A stretch of 38,581 bases of DNA from Brevundimonas sp. (GTDB taxonomy: Bacteria; Pseudomonadota; Alphaproteobacteria; Caulobacterales; Caulobacteraceae): positions 1 to 38,581 of the forward strand of contig NZ_JAHBYB010000015.1 in assembly GCF_019636155.1 (NCBI RefSeq), given 5' to 3'. Every line of letters begins with the position of its first letter. Position 1 is the stretch's first letter. Made by a program: the position numbers and the translations under genes. Shown here one piece after another: positions 6,847 to 15,716 of this stretch. The notes below the pieces were generated by a model, which did not search any database, had not been told where the DNA came from, and worked only from the letters and a program-made list of their open reading frames with translations.

Positions 6847-9800
6847 CTAGCGGAAATCGCGCGTTTTGACTTTGATCGTGTCGATGTGAAGGTCGGGGAT
6901 GTAGATATCTCGGGTCCGAAGCCCCTTTGGCGGTAGGCCGCGCGGGTCAGGCGTCGGTGAGCCGTGGTGAAACTCGTCCCCGCGACCATGTGGCAGCGGA
7001 AAGGCCGTGTCGCGCTCGCCCACGCTGGCCAGCTCGGCGGAGAGATCGGTCAGCCGCTGGGCAACGAGGTGAACGACTTCGCCTTCGCGTTGAACGCGCC
7101 CGCGCGCCGCGATCATGCCGGCCGACAGGATGGTGCGGCGGTTCTGCTCGAAGACCTTGGGCCAGACTACGAGATTGGCGATCCCGCTCTCGTCTTCGAG
7201 GGTAATGAACATCACGCCCTTGGCGCTTCCGGGCCGCTGCCGCACCAGTACGATGCCAGCCGCCTCCAGCCAGCGGCCGTCCTTTGCGTCCATAGCCTCC
7301 TGGCAGGAGATCATGCGGCGGCGGCGCAACTCCCGGCGCAGGAACGAGACTGGATGGTCGCGTAGCGACAGGCTGACATGTCGGTAATCCTCGACGACTT
7401 CACCGCCCGCCGTCATAGGGCGCAACATGACGGCCGGCTCGGCGACCTCGGGCACGATCTCTTCCTCGCGGGCCGATGCGGCGGCGAACAGTGGAAGCGG
7501 CTCGTCGCGCAGCGCCTTGATCGCCCACAGGGCCTCACGACGGCCGAGACCGAAGGGCGGACGAAACCCGTCCGCTTCGGCGATCTGCGTGAGCGCAGCG
7601 ACGGGTACGCCGGCACGGCGCCAGAGATCGTCCACTGTGCCGAAGGGCTGGTCCGCCCTAGCCGTGACGATCGCCGCGCCGTGGGCGTTGGCGAGGCCTT
7701 TGACCATGCGCAGACCAAGGCGAACGGCGAACCGCTCCTCGCTGCCGGTGGGCTCGAGTGTGCAGTCCCATCGGGAGGCGTTGGCGCAGACCGGACGGAT
7801 CTCGACGCCGTGATCGCGCGCGTCGCGGACGATCTGAGCCGGTGCATAGAAGCCCATGGGCTGGCTGTTCAGCAGCGCGGCGCAGAAGATTTCCGGGTGC
7901 CAGCATTTCAGCCAGGCCGAGGCGTAAGCGATCAGCGCAAAAGAGGCTGCGTGGCTTTCCGGAAATCCGTAACTGCCGAAGCCCTCAAGCTGCTTGAAGG
8001 TCTGCTCGGCGAACTCGGCCTCGTAGCCTTTGGTGACCATGCCGGCGATGAGTTTGTCGCGGAAATGCGAGACGCCGCCGGTGAATTTGAAGGTGGCCAT
8101 CGACTTGCGAAGCATATCGGCCTCGCCGGGCGTGAAGCCGGCGCATTCGATGGCGACCCGCATCGCCTGCTCCTGAAAGAGCGGCACGCCGAGCGTCTTG
8201 CCGAGCACCTTCTCCAGTTCGGGCTTCGGATAGTGGACGGGCTCAAGGCCCTCCCGGCGACGAAGATAGGGATGCACCATATCGCCTTGAATCGGGCCGG
8301 GCCTGACGATCGCGACCTGCACGACGAGATCGTAATAGGTGCGCGGCTTCAGGCGCGGCAGCATCGACATCTGCGCCCGGCTCTCGATCTGGAAGGTGCC
8401 GAGCGTGTCGGCCTTGCGGATCATCGCGTAGGTGCGCGGGTCCTCGGCCGGAATGGAGGCGAGATCGAGATTGACGCCCTTGTGCTCAGCCAGAAGGTCC
8501 AGCCCCTTCTTCATGCAGGTCAGCATCCCAAGCGCCAGGACGTCGACCTTCATGAACTTCAGGGCGTCGATGTCATCCTTATCCCATTCGATGACCTGCC
8601 GGTCCTTCATCGCGGCCGGCTCGATCGGCACGAGGTCGTCGAGCCTGTCATGGGTCAGCACGAAACCGCCAGGATGCTGGCTGAGATGGCGCGGCGCGCC
8701 CATGAGTTGGCGCGCGAGATCGAGCGTCAGGCGAAGGCGGCGATCGGCAAGATTGAGGTTCAGCTTTTCGACGTGCTTCTGTTCGACGCCTTCCTCCGAC
8801 CAGGCCCAGACCTGAGACGACAGGGTGCCGATCAGATCCTCGGGCAGGCCTAGCGCCTTGCCGACATCCCGCAGCGCGCCCTTGGTGCGATAGCGGATGA
8901 CAGTCGAACAGAGCGCGGCGTGGTCGCGGCCGTAGGTGTCGAACACCCATTGCATGACGATCTCACGCCGCTCATGCTCGAAATCGACGTCGATGTCGGG
9001 CGGCTCGCGCCGTTCCTCGCTGACGAAGCGTTCGAAGAGAAGGTCGTTGCGGCCGGGATCGATCGACGTGATGCCGAGGACGTAGCAGACTGCGGAGTTG
9101 GCGGCTGATCCGCGGCCTTGGCAAAGGATGTCCTTTGAGCGGGCGAAGCGGACGATCGAATTCACGGTCAGGAAATACGGCGCGTAGTCGAGCTTCTCGA
9201 TCAGCCGCAGCTCATGCTGAAGCGCGGCAGCCACGCTGTCAGGCACGCCCTCCGGATAACGCTCGGCGGCGCCTTCCCAAGTGAGCTTTGCCAGCGTCTC
9301 CTGCGGCGTGAGTGCCGGATCGTCACGCTCCTCGGGATATTGATAGGCCAGCTCGTCGAGATTGAAACGGCATCGGTCGGCGATCTGCAGGGTTCTGGCA
9401 AGCGCCTCGGGATAACGGCTGAAGAGACGGTGCATCTCCTCGGGCGGCTTGATGTAGCGATCGGCGTGACGCTCCCGGCGGTCGCCGATCGTGTCGATCG
9501 TGACGTTGTGCCGGATGCAGGAGACGACGTCCTGAAGGATGCGGCGGGCGGGCTCGTGGAAGAGGACGTCGTTCGTCACCACGGTCGCAACCCGCATCTG
9601 GGCGGCCAGGTTCGACAGCTCGTGAAGGCGGAGCTGGTCGTTGGGCCGACGGCGCAATGTTAGAGCTAGGTAGGCCCGATCGCCAAACGCATCGCGCAGG
9701 CGGCGCAGCCTAAGGCCGCATTCCTCGTCGGCGAGATCCGGCACGACCACGGCGATCAAGCCTTCGCCGTAGGCGACGAGGTCCTGCCATTCGAGCACGC

Positions 9801-10119
9801 ACTTCGCCTTTCCGCCGCGCCGCTTGCCGAGCGACAGCAGTCGGCAGAGTCGGGAATAAGCTGATCGGTCGGTTGGATAGACCAGCACCGACATGCCGTC
9901 GCTGAGGTCGAGACGGCAGCCGACAATCAAGCGAACCCCGGTTGTCTTCGCCGCTTCATGAGCCCGGACGATGCCGGCGAGCGAATTCCGGTCCACCACG
10001 GCCAGGGCTTCGATCCCGGCAAGCGCGGCCTGGGCGAACAGCTCCTCGCAAGACGAGGCCCCCCGCAGAAAGCTGAAATGCGAGGTGACCTGAAGTTCAA
10101 CGTAGCCGGGCTGGCTCAT
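6847..10119 (-). CDS. dnaE2: Error-prone DNA polymerase DnaE2
   Basis: The 1090-residue C-family polymerase has an N-terminal PHP domain ([22 protein letters not shown]), then the Pol III alpha palm with catalytic aspartates in [13 protein letters not shown] (D375, D377, D379). Helix-hairpin-helix and OB-fold segments ([18 protein letters not shown]) lie near the C-terminus. The length is typical of DnaE2 (about 1050-1100 aa) rather than the replicative DnaE. With ImuA and ImuB it forms the SOS mutasome for translesion synthesis and induced mutagenesis. The ATG at 10119 overlaps the imuB stop by four bases, so the polymerase is translationally coupled to imuB. The gene is intact. It is the last gene of a LexA-type operon carried on the mobile element, probably in addition to a chromosomal copy that cannot be seen here. 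Confidence 0.95.
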   Translation of the reverse strand: MSQPGYVELQVTSHFSFLRGASSCEELFAQAALAGIEALAVVDRNSLAGIVRAHEAAKTTGVRLIVGCRLDLSDGMSVLVYPTDRSAYSRLCRLLSLGKRRGGKAKCVLEWQDLVAYGEGLIAVVVPDLADEECGLRLRRLRDAFGDRAYLALTLRRRPNDQLRLHELSNLAAQMRVATVVTNDVLFHEPARRILQDVVSCIRHNVTIDTIGDRRERHADRYIKPPEEMHRLFSRYPEALARTLQIADRCRFNLDELAYQYPEERDDPALTPQETLAKLTWEGAAERYPEGVPDSVAAALQHELRLIEKLDYAPYFLTVNSIVRFARSKDILCQGRGSAANSAVCYVLGITSIDPGRNDLLFERFVSEERREPPDIDVDFEHERREIVMQWVFDTYGRDHAALCSTVIRYRTKGALRDVGKALGLPEDLIGTLSSQVWAWSEEGVEQKHVEKLNLNLADRRLRLTLDLARQLMGAPRHLSQHPGGFVLTHDRLDDLVPIEPAAMKDRQVIEWDKDDIDALKFMKVDVLALGMLTCMKKGLDLLAEHKGVNLDLASIPAEDPRTYAMIRKADTLGTFQIESRAQMSMLPRLKPRTYYDLVVQVAIVRPGPIQGDMVHPYLRRREGLEPVHYPKPELEKVLGKTLGVPLFQEQAMRVAIECAGFTPGEADMLRKSMATFKFTGGVSHFRDKLIAGMVTKGYEAEFAEQTFKQLEGFGSYGFPESHAASFALIAYASAWLKCWHPEIFCAALLNSQPMGFYAPAQIVRDARDHGVEIRPVCANASRWDCTLEPTGSEERFAVRLGLRMVKGLANAHGAAIVTARADQPFGTVDDLWRRAGVPVAALTQIAEADGFRPPFGLGRREALWAIKALRDEPLPLFAAASAREEEIVPEVAEPAVMLRPMTAGGEVVEDYRHVSLSLRDHPVSFLRRELRRRRMISCQEAMDAKDGRWLEAAGIVLVRQRPGSAKGVMFITLEDESGIANLVVWPKVFEQNRRTILSAGMIAARGRVQREGEVVHLVAQRLTDLSAELASVGERDTAFPLPHGRGDEFHHGSPTPDPRGLPPKGLRTRDIYIPDLHIDTIKVKTRDFR

Positions 10120-11636
10120 CCGAAGACCCCGTGAATGAACCAGCGGTGCGAGCCTGTGGCGGTGTCCTCGCCGTCGCCGGCGCGAAACAGCCAGTAGCGT
10201 TCGCCGGCGTCGTCCTCGACCCGGAAATAGTCGCGGACGGCGGCCAGCTCAGCATCACGCTTCCACCATTCGCCGAAGACACGCTCAGGTCCGTCGCCGC
10301 GCCGAAGGCGGCGGCGGATTCCGCGCCAGGTGAACGACACCGGCGGATGGTCGGGGAGCAGCGCCACGGTCTCGACCGGCTCGGGTGCCGGGAGGAGGCG
10401 CGACGGTCTCGGCCAATGACCGGGCCAACCCGCTCCCGTGTCGGCCGCCATCGCCGGGATACGACAGACAGACCGTTCCGGAACGTCGCTGGCGACGGGG
10501 GCAAGCCGATAGAGGGCGCGCTCGCCAACGCGGTTCATCAAGGTGTCGATGAGATCGGAGACGTCCGGGGTGCTCTCCTCGACCAGCGAACTGACGATCT
10601 GCTTGCGTTCGAGCGGCTCGGCGACGCTTGCGGCAAGCGTCATCACCTCGATGCCGAAGCCGGGCGAGATGGTCTCGATCTTGTCGCACAGAAGGCGCGT
10701 CAGCCGCTTCGCGTCGCGCACCGGCGTGGCCATGCCGACCCGCACCGCCTGGGCCCGGCTATCGACGCGGTGGCAGATGAGATCGAGCCTGCGTGCGCCA
10801 AGCCCGCTTTCCTCAAGGCGTTCGCAGAGCTGCACAACAAGCTTGCCGATGTAACGGGCGATTGTCTCGGCTGCGCCGATCGGCTCGGCGAAGGCGCGGC
10901 GCACCTCGATGAGATCGGCAGGCCGAACCGGCTCAATGAGTTCGGCCGCAATGCCCAAGGCCTGGTCCAAGCGTCGGCCGAGTTCCGGGCCGAAGCGAAG
11001 CGTGAGCGGCGCGCGCGGCTGCGCCAGAAGATCGCCGACCGTTCGGAAGCCGAGCGTGCGCAGCGCCGCGACGGTGGAGGCCGGAATGCGTAACGCCTCA
11101 AGCGGCAACCGCTCCAAGACGGACGAGCCATGCCCCTTGGGCGCGATGACAACCGGCTGCGCTGAAAATCGGGCCAGTGCATGGGCCGCTCCCCAGGTGT
11201 CGGCGATCGCGCCTCTCGCGAAGATCCCGGACATGGCGAGGCGCCCGATCAAGCCGTCCAGCATGACAGTCTCGCCCCCGTGGAGATGATCAGCGCCGGT
11301 CGAGTCGATGATGAGGCCGTCGGGCGGATCGGGGGCGACGATCGGTGCATAGCGGAGAAGCCACACCGCGAGACGCTCAAGCGCCTCGGCGTCGGCAGCG
11401 GGATCGGCATCCTGCACGATGAGGCCAGGCACCAGCACTTGCGCCTTGGTGACGGGCATGCCGGCGCGCAGGCCGGTGGCCTGGGCCGCTGCATCCGCCG
11501 CCAGCACCACCCGCCTGTTCCCGTCGCGGCCAATCAGGACGAGCGGCGCCTCAGCCGGAGGCGCCGCGTCGCCAGCCTTCCGCCGCAGCCTGTCCGTGGA
11601 CCAGCTCGGCAGGAAGAGCGAGACGACCCGTGTCAT
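10116..11636 (-). CDS. imuB: ImuB, inactive Y-family polymerase adaptor of the mutasome
   Basis: The 506-residue protein has the Y-family fold but lacks the acidic catalytic residues. The first motif, where DinB has D-x-D, reads [12 protein letters not shown], and the second reads [13 protein letters not shown] without the usual SxDE pair. This is known for ImuB, which bridges the beta clamp, ImuA and DnaE2 instead of synthesising DNA. Little-finger-like sequence follows around residues 230-340, then a long C-terminal region ending [15 protein letters not shown] 11636 ([12 protein letters not shown]) fits the conserved ImuB N-terminus, and a longer upstream frame exists. The first 86 bases overlap imuA and the stop overlaps dnaE2, so the three genes form one tight operon. 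Confidence 0.93.
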   Translation of the reverse strand: MTRVVSLFLPSWSTDRLRRKAGDAAPPAEAPLVLIGRDGNRRVVLAADAAAQATGLRAGMPVTKAQVLVPGLIVQDADPAADAEALERLAVWLLRYAPIVAPDPPDGLIIDSTGADHLHGGETVMLDGLIGRLAMSGIFARGAIADTWGAAHALARFSAQPVVIAPKGHGSSVLERLPLEALRIPASTVAALRTLGFRTVGDLLAQPRAPLTLRFGPELGRRLDQALGIAAELIEPVRPADLIEVRRAFAEPIGAAETIARYIGKLVVQLCERLEESGLGARRLDLICHRVDSRAQAVRVGMATPVRDAKRLTRLLCDKIETISPGFGIEVMTLAASVAEPLERKQIVSSLVEESTPDVSDLIDTLMNRVGERALYRLAPVASDVPERSVCRIPAMAADTGAGWPGHWPRPSRLLPAPEPVETVALLPDHPPVSFTWRGIRRRLRRGDGPERVFGEWWKRDAELAAVRDYFRVEDDAGERYWLFRAGDGEDTATGSHRWFIHGVFG

Positions 11637-12303
11637 CGCACGCCTCCAACTCGAAATCTGCACTTTCGCCCGCTCGCGCGCGGATGAGTTCAACCAGCCA
11701 GCGGGCGCGGCCCACGCCGGGAACGGGTAGCGGCGTTGAGGGCATTACGGAGACGCGCCAGCGCGTCATCGCAGAGGTCGGTTGGCCGAAATCCGTCGCC
11801 TCTGTCTGTCGCCGCCAGCGCCGCAAAGCGATCCCGAGCGAGCCGGCGCCTTCGGCCGCCAGTTGCAGCCGTCTTGATGCTGTCATCGAAAGGCGGGCGA
11901 CCTCGCCGATGACGGCCCCGAGGCCGCCGTGGCGCAATCCTTCTTCCATGCAGGCGAGGACGGTCTTGTCGTCCCCAGCTTCGAGGTAGATGACGCGGTC
12001 GCTCGCGAGCCCTGCCTGGGCAATGGCGGGCGCGAATAGGTCGGCACGCGTGATACACCAGAGGATTTTGCCTTTGGTGCGGGCCGCGAGGCCCGCGCTG
12101 AAGCAAGCCGCTGCGGCTCCGTCGACCGCTCCGTTGCCGCCGCCGGCTATTTCATGCAGCGCGCCGAGGGCAAGGCCGCCGCCGGGGAGTCGCGAATCCA
12201 CCTCGGTGATCCCGAAAGGAAGGACCGATTTGGCGCGCCGGCTCCGGCCTTCGATCTTCTCGATCTGCGCGCGCAGGGACTCTATGGCGGGCTGGGGCCG
12301 CAA
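11551..12303 (-). CDS. imuA: ImuA, RecA-like mutasome protein
   Basis: The 250-residue protein belongs to the ImuA/SulA-like RecA-fold family: VLPFGITEVDSRLPGGGLALGALHEIAG, then ILWCITRADLFAPAIAQAGL and the conserved C-terminus [19 protein letters not shown]. The usual RecA Walker A (GxxGxGKT) is not present. ImuA modulates RecA and works with ImuB and DnaE2 in SOS mutagenesis. The called start is TTG at 12303; GGAGG lies 12 bases upstream (12316-12320), a longer spacing than ideal. An ATG at 12337 in a different frame would join this frame if one T at 12302-12303 were absent, so a frameshift is possible. The gene overlaps imuB by 86 bases and follows an SOS box. Confidence 0.88.
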   Translation of the reverse strand: MRPQPAIESLRAQIEKIEGRSRRAKSVLPFGITEVDSRLPGGGLALGALHEIAGGGNGAVDGAAAACFSAGLAARTKGKILWCITRADLFAPAIAQAGLASDRVIYLEAGDDKTVLACMEEGLRHGGLGAVIGEVARLSMTASRRLQLAAEGAGSLGIALRRWRRQTEATDFGQPTSAMTRWRVSVMPSTPLPVPGVGRARWLVELIRARAGESADFELEACDDTGRLALPAELVHGQAAAEGWRRGASG

Positions 12304-12337
12304 GTGCGTTCTTGACCTCCGAAGGCGGTGTAGTCAT

Positions 12338-12375
12338 GTTCGCTATTTGTTCTGATTTTCGGGTCGTAGAGTCAA
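12338..12375 (-). promoter_or_regulatory. SOS (LexA) box and overlapping promoter of imuA-imuB-dnaE2
   Basis: GTTC-GCTATTT-GTTC at 12338-12352 is an exact match to the alphaproteobacterial LexA operator GTTC-N7-GTTC; on the imuA strand it reads GAAC-N7-GAAC. It lies 35 bases before the imuA start. A TTGACT -35 candidate is at 12375-12370, and with a 17-base spacer the -10 region falls on the distal half of the box, so bound LexA would block the promoter. Confidence 0.85.
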
Positions 12376-12441
12376 GAATGATTCTGCGGTCTTGCCAGCG
12401 CGGCGATAACTTGAAGCGGAGCTTCCGAGCCCTGCGGGGGA

Positions 12442-13020
12442 TCAGGCCAGGTGCGCTTTGCGGCGCCGCAGGATGGGAGCGAACTCGGCCAGCCCCTGCC
12501 GTTCGAGAATGTCTATGAATTCCGCAATGGATGGCGTCGTGCGTCTGAGGTTTTCGCGCGCTCTCGCGATACTACTGAGAAGGGCTTTCGGATAGGCTCG
12601 GTGCAGGGCCGAAAGGAAGGCGTCGGGCGACACAGCGGCGATTCCGTGAGGGGCGATCTGCGAAGCGGGGAAATCCTTCAGGTTCCAAGTGACGATCGTC
12701 TCGGCACCGCCAGCGATCGCGGCCGCAAGCACATGCCGGTCATCCGGATCGGGCAAGGAAAGGCTCGGAATCAGGCTCCGATGGTTGGCGACATTGGCGT
12801 CAGGCAGGACGGCTTTCATCATGTCGCGGGTGGTCTCGAAGCGCGTAACCGGCGTGCTGGGGGAATTGGCGGCCAGATTGCGTATCCATTCCGCGTGAAT
12901 GTCGTCGGTCCAGCGCGCGGCGACTAAGCCATCGAAGGCGCACTGGATCAGGACATTGCGCAGATGGAAGGGATAAAGGACGCAGGCGTCGTAGACCGCG
13001 ATGGGCGGTCTAGAGGCCAT
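12442..13020 (-). CDS. PIN-domain protein, probable toxin
   Basis: This is a 192-residue PIN-fold protein. The first acidic residue is in IAVYDACVLYPFHLR, and the conserved later segment reads SLPDPDDRHVLAAAIAGGAETIVTWNLKDFP, with the acidic PDDRH and N-DF motifs typical of VapC-like nucleases. The C-terminal 70 residues extend past the usual VapC length (about 130 aa). Such longer PIN proteins commonly follow an HTH partner, as here. ATG 13020 overlaps the HTH gene by 11 bases; a TTG at 13032 is the alternative. Neither start has a clear ribosome-binding site, which fits translational coupling. It would act as an RNase restrained by its partner. That it is a toxin is inferred from fold and gene order. 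Confidence 0.82.
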   Translation of the reverse strand: MASRPPIAVYDACVLYPFHLRNVLIQCAFDGLVAARWTDDIHAEWIRNLAANSPSTPVTRFETTRDMMKAVLPDANVANHRSLIPSLSLPDPDDRHVLAAAIAGGAETIVTWNLKDFPASQIAPHGIAAVSPDAFLSALHRAYPKALLSSIARARENLRRTTPSIAEFIDILERQGLAEFAPILRRRKAHLA

Positions 13021-13456
13021 GGTTGACGACAAGATCCTCTGTGTCTTCGGCCAAGGCGTCCATCGCCTTCCGGCGAGCGTCCAGCATCTCCTTCAAGGCC
13101 AGCACGTCCTTCAGCGATGCCCGGCGGTGCTTTCCGACATAGCGGAACGGCAGATCGCCGATGTCCATCCGATGGACGACGAGCGGACGCGAGATGCCTA
13201 GGATCACCGATGCGTCGGTCGGGCTCAGCTCTTGATCTTCCGTGAGCACGGCGACCCTCTCGCCGTTCAGCAGGCGAGACAGCAGCGTCTCGACGGCGCT
13301 GATGGCGGCCGGCGGAAGGGACAGGGTCTGCTCCCGTCCATCGCGACGCCGCACATGCACCTCCACGTGATCGCCCTCTGCCAAGGATGGCAGAGGCGTC
13401 ACGGTCTTGCGGTCGCGGTCGGACAAACCGGCGAACTGCACCACTTGGCTGGCCAT
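13010..13456 (-). CDS. HTH (excisionase/MerR-like) DNA-binding protein, probable antitoxin
   Basis: The 148-residue protein has a predicted helix-turn-helix in LSPTDASVILGISRPLVVHRMDIGDLPFRYVGKHRRASLKDVLAL (about residues 83-127). This is the excisionase-type fold, with a winged recognition segment. The N-terminal 70 residues include VEVHVRRRDGREQTLSLP and are of unknown fold. It directly precedes and overlaps the PIN gene, the usual order of antitoxin before toxin, so autorepression of its promoter (13478-13506) is likely. The excisionase-like fold and the place next to the integrase make a recombination directionality role an alternative. ATG 13456 has AGGAG upstream. Confidence 0.78.
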   Translation of the reverse strand: MASQVVQFAGLSDRDRKTVTPLPSLAEGDHVEVHVRRRDGREQTLSLPPAAISAVETLLSRLLNGERVAVLTEDQELSPTDASVILGISRPLVVHRMDIGDLPFRYVGKHRRASLKDVLALKEMLDARRKAMDALAEDTEDLVVNHGL

Positions 13457-13477
13457 GATCGTGTCTCCTGACCAGCC

Positions 13478-13506
13478 AATATAAGGGTTGCGGGGCTTAA
13501 CTGCAA
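13478..13506 (-). promoter_or_regulatory. Sigma-70 type promoter of the HTH-PIN pair
   Basis: On the minus strand TTGCAG (13506-13501) and TATATT (13483-13478) are separated by exactly 17 bases, 22 bases before the HTH gene start. A TTGC/GCAA repeat between the two boxes (TTGC at 13506-13503, GCAA at about 13492-13489) could be a small operator. This is the best-formed promoter in the element. Confidence 0.6.
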
Positions 13507-13529
13507 TAACTGAAACCCCCATCGCGCGA

Positions 13530-14891
13530 TCAAGCTGCAAGCAACTGCTCCGAGTCCTCGGCCGTGTCCTGTTCGGTAGCGGCGGCCTTCTGCAGGAACC
13601 GCGCGAGGGCGGCTTTCCGGGAGTCGCGGTCCAGGGCGTAGGCCGTCTGTTTGAACTCGATCCCATCCAGAAGCCCCTGAATGTAGCCCGAGATAGTGTC
13701 GGCGGCCATGATGAGCGCGGTATCGAGCGTATGGATGTAGTTGCTCGTGACCGATCCCTTCGCATGCCCGACCAGCGCGGCGATCGTGACTTCGGTGAAG
13801 CCGAGATCGTTGGCGATACTGGCGAAGCTGTGCCGCAGGACGTGTGGCGTGATGTCGGCGAGCGCGGTGTCCGCGAATATCTGCTCCCAATGGTTAGGGA
13901 AGCTCCCGAACGCATTGTCATCACCCTGGCCGGGAAAGACGTAGGTGCCGGTCTGCTCCTTCCGGCGGTTTTCGAGATACTCCACGACAGGCAAGCCGAT
14001 CGGACGGATCGAGCTTCCTTCCTTACTGTCGATCAGCCGGAGACAGCTTGAATCGGTGTCAGCCTCGCTCCAAGCCAAGGTGATCATCTCGGTCCGACGG
14101 CATCCGGTGAGCGCGAGCTGCCGGATGATGTCGACCGACAACTCATACTTCTCGTTCTCAGCAGCCTTGGTCAGGATGTCGCCGAGCAGGCGATATTCGG
14201 CCTCGGTCAAGCGCCGTCCGCGCACATTGTCCTTCGGCCGCCGGACGCCGTGGACGGGATTGAGGTCGATGATGCCTGCTTCAACCGCGTAGGTGAGGAT
14301 GCCGCCGAACAGTCCGATCGTGCGGGTAGCCGTTCCGGCACCGCCGCGTACGATGGCGCGGCCGCGGAGCTTCTTCGTCTTGACGCTGCAGCGGGTCTTG
14401 CCGGCCATGATGTCTTTCAGGGCTTTCGTGATGTCGGCCTTCACGAGGTCCTTGACCCGTCGAGTGCCGAGCAAGGGCACGATGTGGCGCTCGATGCGTC
14501 CTGTATCCGAGAGGATCGTGCTCGCCTTCTTTGGCCGGCCACCCTTACCCAGGATGAGGCCAGCCTTGAGATCAGCGACGTAGAGGTCGCACAGCTCCTT
14601 GACGGTGATCGCCTTGTTGTCGAGCTGCTTCTCCTCGGCGGGATCTTCACCCTGAGCGATGCGGCCTAGTTGGACCTTCGCTTCCTGGCGCGCGCGCTCG
14701 GGCGTCCAGATGCCATGCAAACCGATGGTGAACCGACGTGAACGCTTGCCGAGGCGATACTGGATGACGTAGCTGCGCTTGCCCGACGCGAAGACGCGGA
14801 GGCCGAAGCCGGGGAGTTCGTCGTCCCAGATGACGTAATCTTTGGAGCGGCTTTCAGCGGCGTCAACGACCCTTTTGGTGAGCTTAGACAT
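13530..14891 (-). CDS. Tyrosine-recombinase integrase (DUF4102 type)
   Basis: The 453-residue integrase has the DUF4102 arm-binding domain (LTKRVVDAAESRSKDYVIWDDELPGFGLRVFASGKRSYVIQY), a core-binding domain (about 95-215) and a catalytic domain. The catalytic residues are all present: R265 (LTGCRRTEM), H350-x-x-R353 (HVLRHSF), H376 (LVGHAKG) and nucleophile Y385 (SNYIHTLD). This family integrates plasmid-like and phage-like elements into tRNA 3' ends, and one lies 180 bp away at 15070-15116. It is transcribed inward, away from the junction. ATG 14891 was chosen because it begins the conserved KLTKRVVDAA N-terminus. The enzyme seems intact, so the element may still excise. Confidence 0.95.
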   Translation of the reverse strand: MSKLTKRVVDAAESRSKDYVIWDDELPGFGLRVFASGKRSYVIQYRLGKRSRRFTIGLHGIWTPERARQEAKVQLGRIAQGEDPAEEKQLDNKAITVKELCDLYVADLKAGLILGKGGRPKKASTILSDTGRIERHIVPLLGTRRVKDLVKADITKALKDIMAGKTRCSVKTKKLRGRAIVRGGAGTATRTIGLFGGILTYAVEAGIIDLNPVHGVRRPKDNVRGRRLTEAEYRLLGDILTKAAENEKYELSVDIIRQLALTGCRRTEMITLAWSEADTDSSCLRLIDSKEGSSIRPIGLPVVEYLENRRKEQTGTYVFPGQGDDNAFGSFPNHWEQIFADTALADITPHVLRHSFASIANDLGFTEVTIAALVGHAKGSVTSNYIHTLDTALIMAADTISGYIQGLLDGIEFKQTAYALDRDSRKAALARFLQKAAATEQDTAEDSEQLLAA

Positions 14892-14922
14892 GGGCTTTCT
14901 CCGACCCGACAGCGCTCTCTCG

Positions 14923-14940
14923 CGTAAGCATCACGTAAGC
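14923..14940. repeat. Short direct repeats between integrase and junction
   Basis: CGTAAGC occurs at 14923-14929 and again at 14934-14940, an 11-base period (one helical turn), about 130 bases from the tRNA-derived junction. Integrase arm sites can look like this. Two 7-base copies are weak evidence. Confidence 0.3.
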
Positions 14941-15069
14941 AAGCGGGCGAAAACTGTGGCGAGACAGAGCGTACTTCCGGCGGAAGCCGAAATCAAATTC
15001 TTTAGCGATTACAGGGAGATAGGCGGTCATCGGCGGCTCCTGGCGTTTATTGGCGGAGCCAGCGATAAT

Positions 15070-15116
15070 CCCTCCGAAGGCAAAGGTCACACGTTCGAAT
15101 CGTGTCGGGTGCGCCA
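15070..15116 (+). other. Attachment site: 3' fragment of tRNA-Arg(CCG)
   Basis: The segment begins at the anticodon region (CTCCGAA gives anticodon CCG), continues through a perfect T arm (ACACG-TTCGAAT-CGTGT, 15089-15105) and ends with acceptor 3' strand CGGGTGC, discriminator G and encoded CCA (15106-15116). The upstream bases do not fold into an anticodon 5' strand, D arm or a GCACCCG 5' acceptor, so only the 3' half is present. This is the expected scar of a tRNA-targeting tyrosine integrase: the intact tRNA-Arg should sit at the other end of the element, left of the window. The exact core edges cannot be fixed without the other junction. Confidence 0.8.
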
Positions 15117-15488
15117 TTTTCATATTTTATTATGTCGCGTTCCGATTTCGCAGATTCCGGGGCCGAAAAAGCCTGAAAATATAACGGTATTGGCGCTTCG
15201 GCGGCGAAACGAGACGAACGCACGATTTCACGGGCCCAGGTTCACAAGGCCGCATATTCCGGTTTTTCGGACTCTGGGAAAACCGATCTGGCGTCCGGCC
15301 TCAACCAATGACACCAAGGTCGACCACAGGCGCAAATACATCGCCTGCTTCCCAGCGTCAGAACGGCTGGCGGCCTGCTGATTTTCTGTGAACGCGCTTC
15401 CTCTGGATCGACCAGATTCTCAATGCCTTCCAGCGCTGTATGGTCTGGCGGGCGTCGTCATGCCTCTGGACTCTCGCCCTGCTCCTGA
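15117..15488. other. Intergenic region next to the junction, no supported gene
   Basis: About 370 bases follow the tRNA fragment. Open frames here are short or have poor codon pattern. A frame crossing the tRNA fragment itself is ruled out by the tRNA structure. I see no RNA gene, terminator or promoter I would defend. Confidence 0.5.
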
Positions 15489-15683
15489 ATGAACCTCGCG
15501 ATCCGCGCCTCGAGGACCGGAAGCGGGACCGAGCCGAGGGCCAAGGCCCTGGTGCGCGGCTATGCCTTGGGTTCGCTGTCGATGACCTGCTATGGCGTCG
15601 GGGTCGAAGGGGCGTGTCCCATCGAGGCCAGCGGCGCCGCGGGGATTCCCTCCGGCGTGCCGGCGGACCAGAGTAATATCTGA
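15489..15683 (+). CDS. Doubtful small ORF or gene remnant (64 aa)
   Basis: ATG 15489 opens 64 codons with a strong G/C third-position bias in this frame, including the segment VRGYALGSLSMTCYGVGVEGACPIEASGAAGIPSG, which is what a coding or formerly coding stretch would show. There is no ribosome-binding site and no family I recognise. It converges on mrpG (stop at 15717). It may be the tail of a gene whose front was lost when the element or an earlier one inserted. Other frames here are arginine-rich shadows. Confidence 0.3.
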   Translation: MNLAIRASRTGSGTEPRAKALVRGYALGSLSMTCYGVGVEGACPIEASGAAGIPSGVPADQSNI

Positions 15684-15716
15684 TTGTCGGGCCGGATAGG
15701 CGTCTCGGGCGAAGAA

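Larger units (their letters stand above)
1..15116. mobile_element. Right-hand part of an integrative (probably conjugative or mobilizable) element
   Basis: Bases 1-15116 carry a gene set typical of alphaproteobacterial integrative elements: a tyrosine integrase next to a tRNA 3'-end fragment, an ArdC-like antirestriction protein, a ParB-like protein, DUF2958 and DUF6117 small proteins, a PIN/HTH pair and cargo (imuA-imuB-dnaE2 and a GGDEF/EAL protein). From 15717 onward only housekeeping-type genes are seen. The right boundary is set by the tRNA-Arg fragment ending at 15116. The left boundary, with the intact tRNA gene, would lie outside the window. No relaxase, coupling protein or mating-pair gene is visible, so calling it an ICE is inference from the gene types. 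Confidence 0.75.

Noticed and set aside
7378-8853. 491-codon open frame on the plus strand
   Set aside because: It is antisense to dnaE2 and has no recognisable domain.
15040-15116. A complete tRNA gene at the junction
   Set aside because: The 5' acceptor strand, D arm and anticodon 5' strand do not match, so only the 3' part is present.
14884-15123. 79-codon minus-strand frame starting MKMAHPTRFERVTFAFGG
   Set aside because: Its first residues are the reverse complement of the tRNA-Arg 3' end; such frames are a frequent false call over tRNA genes.
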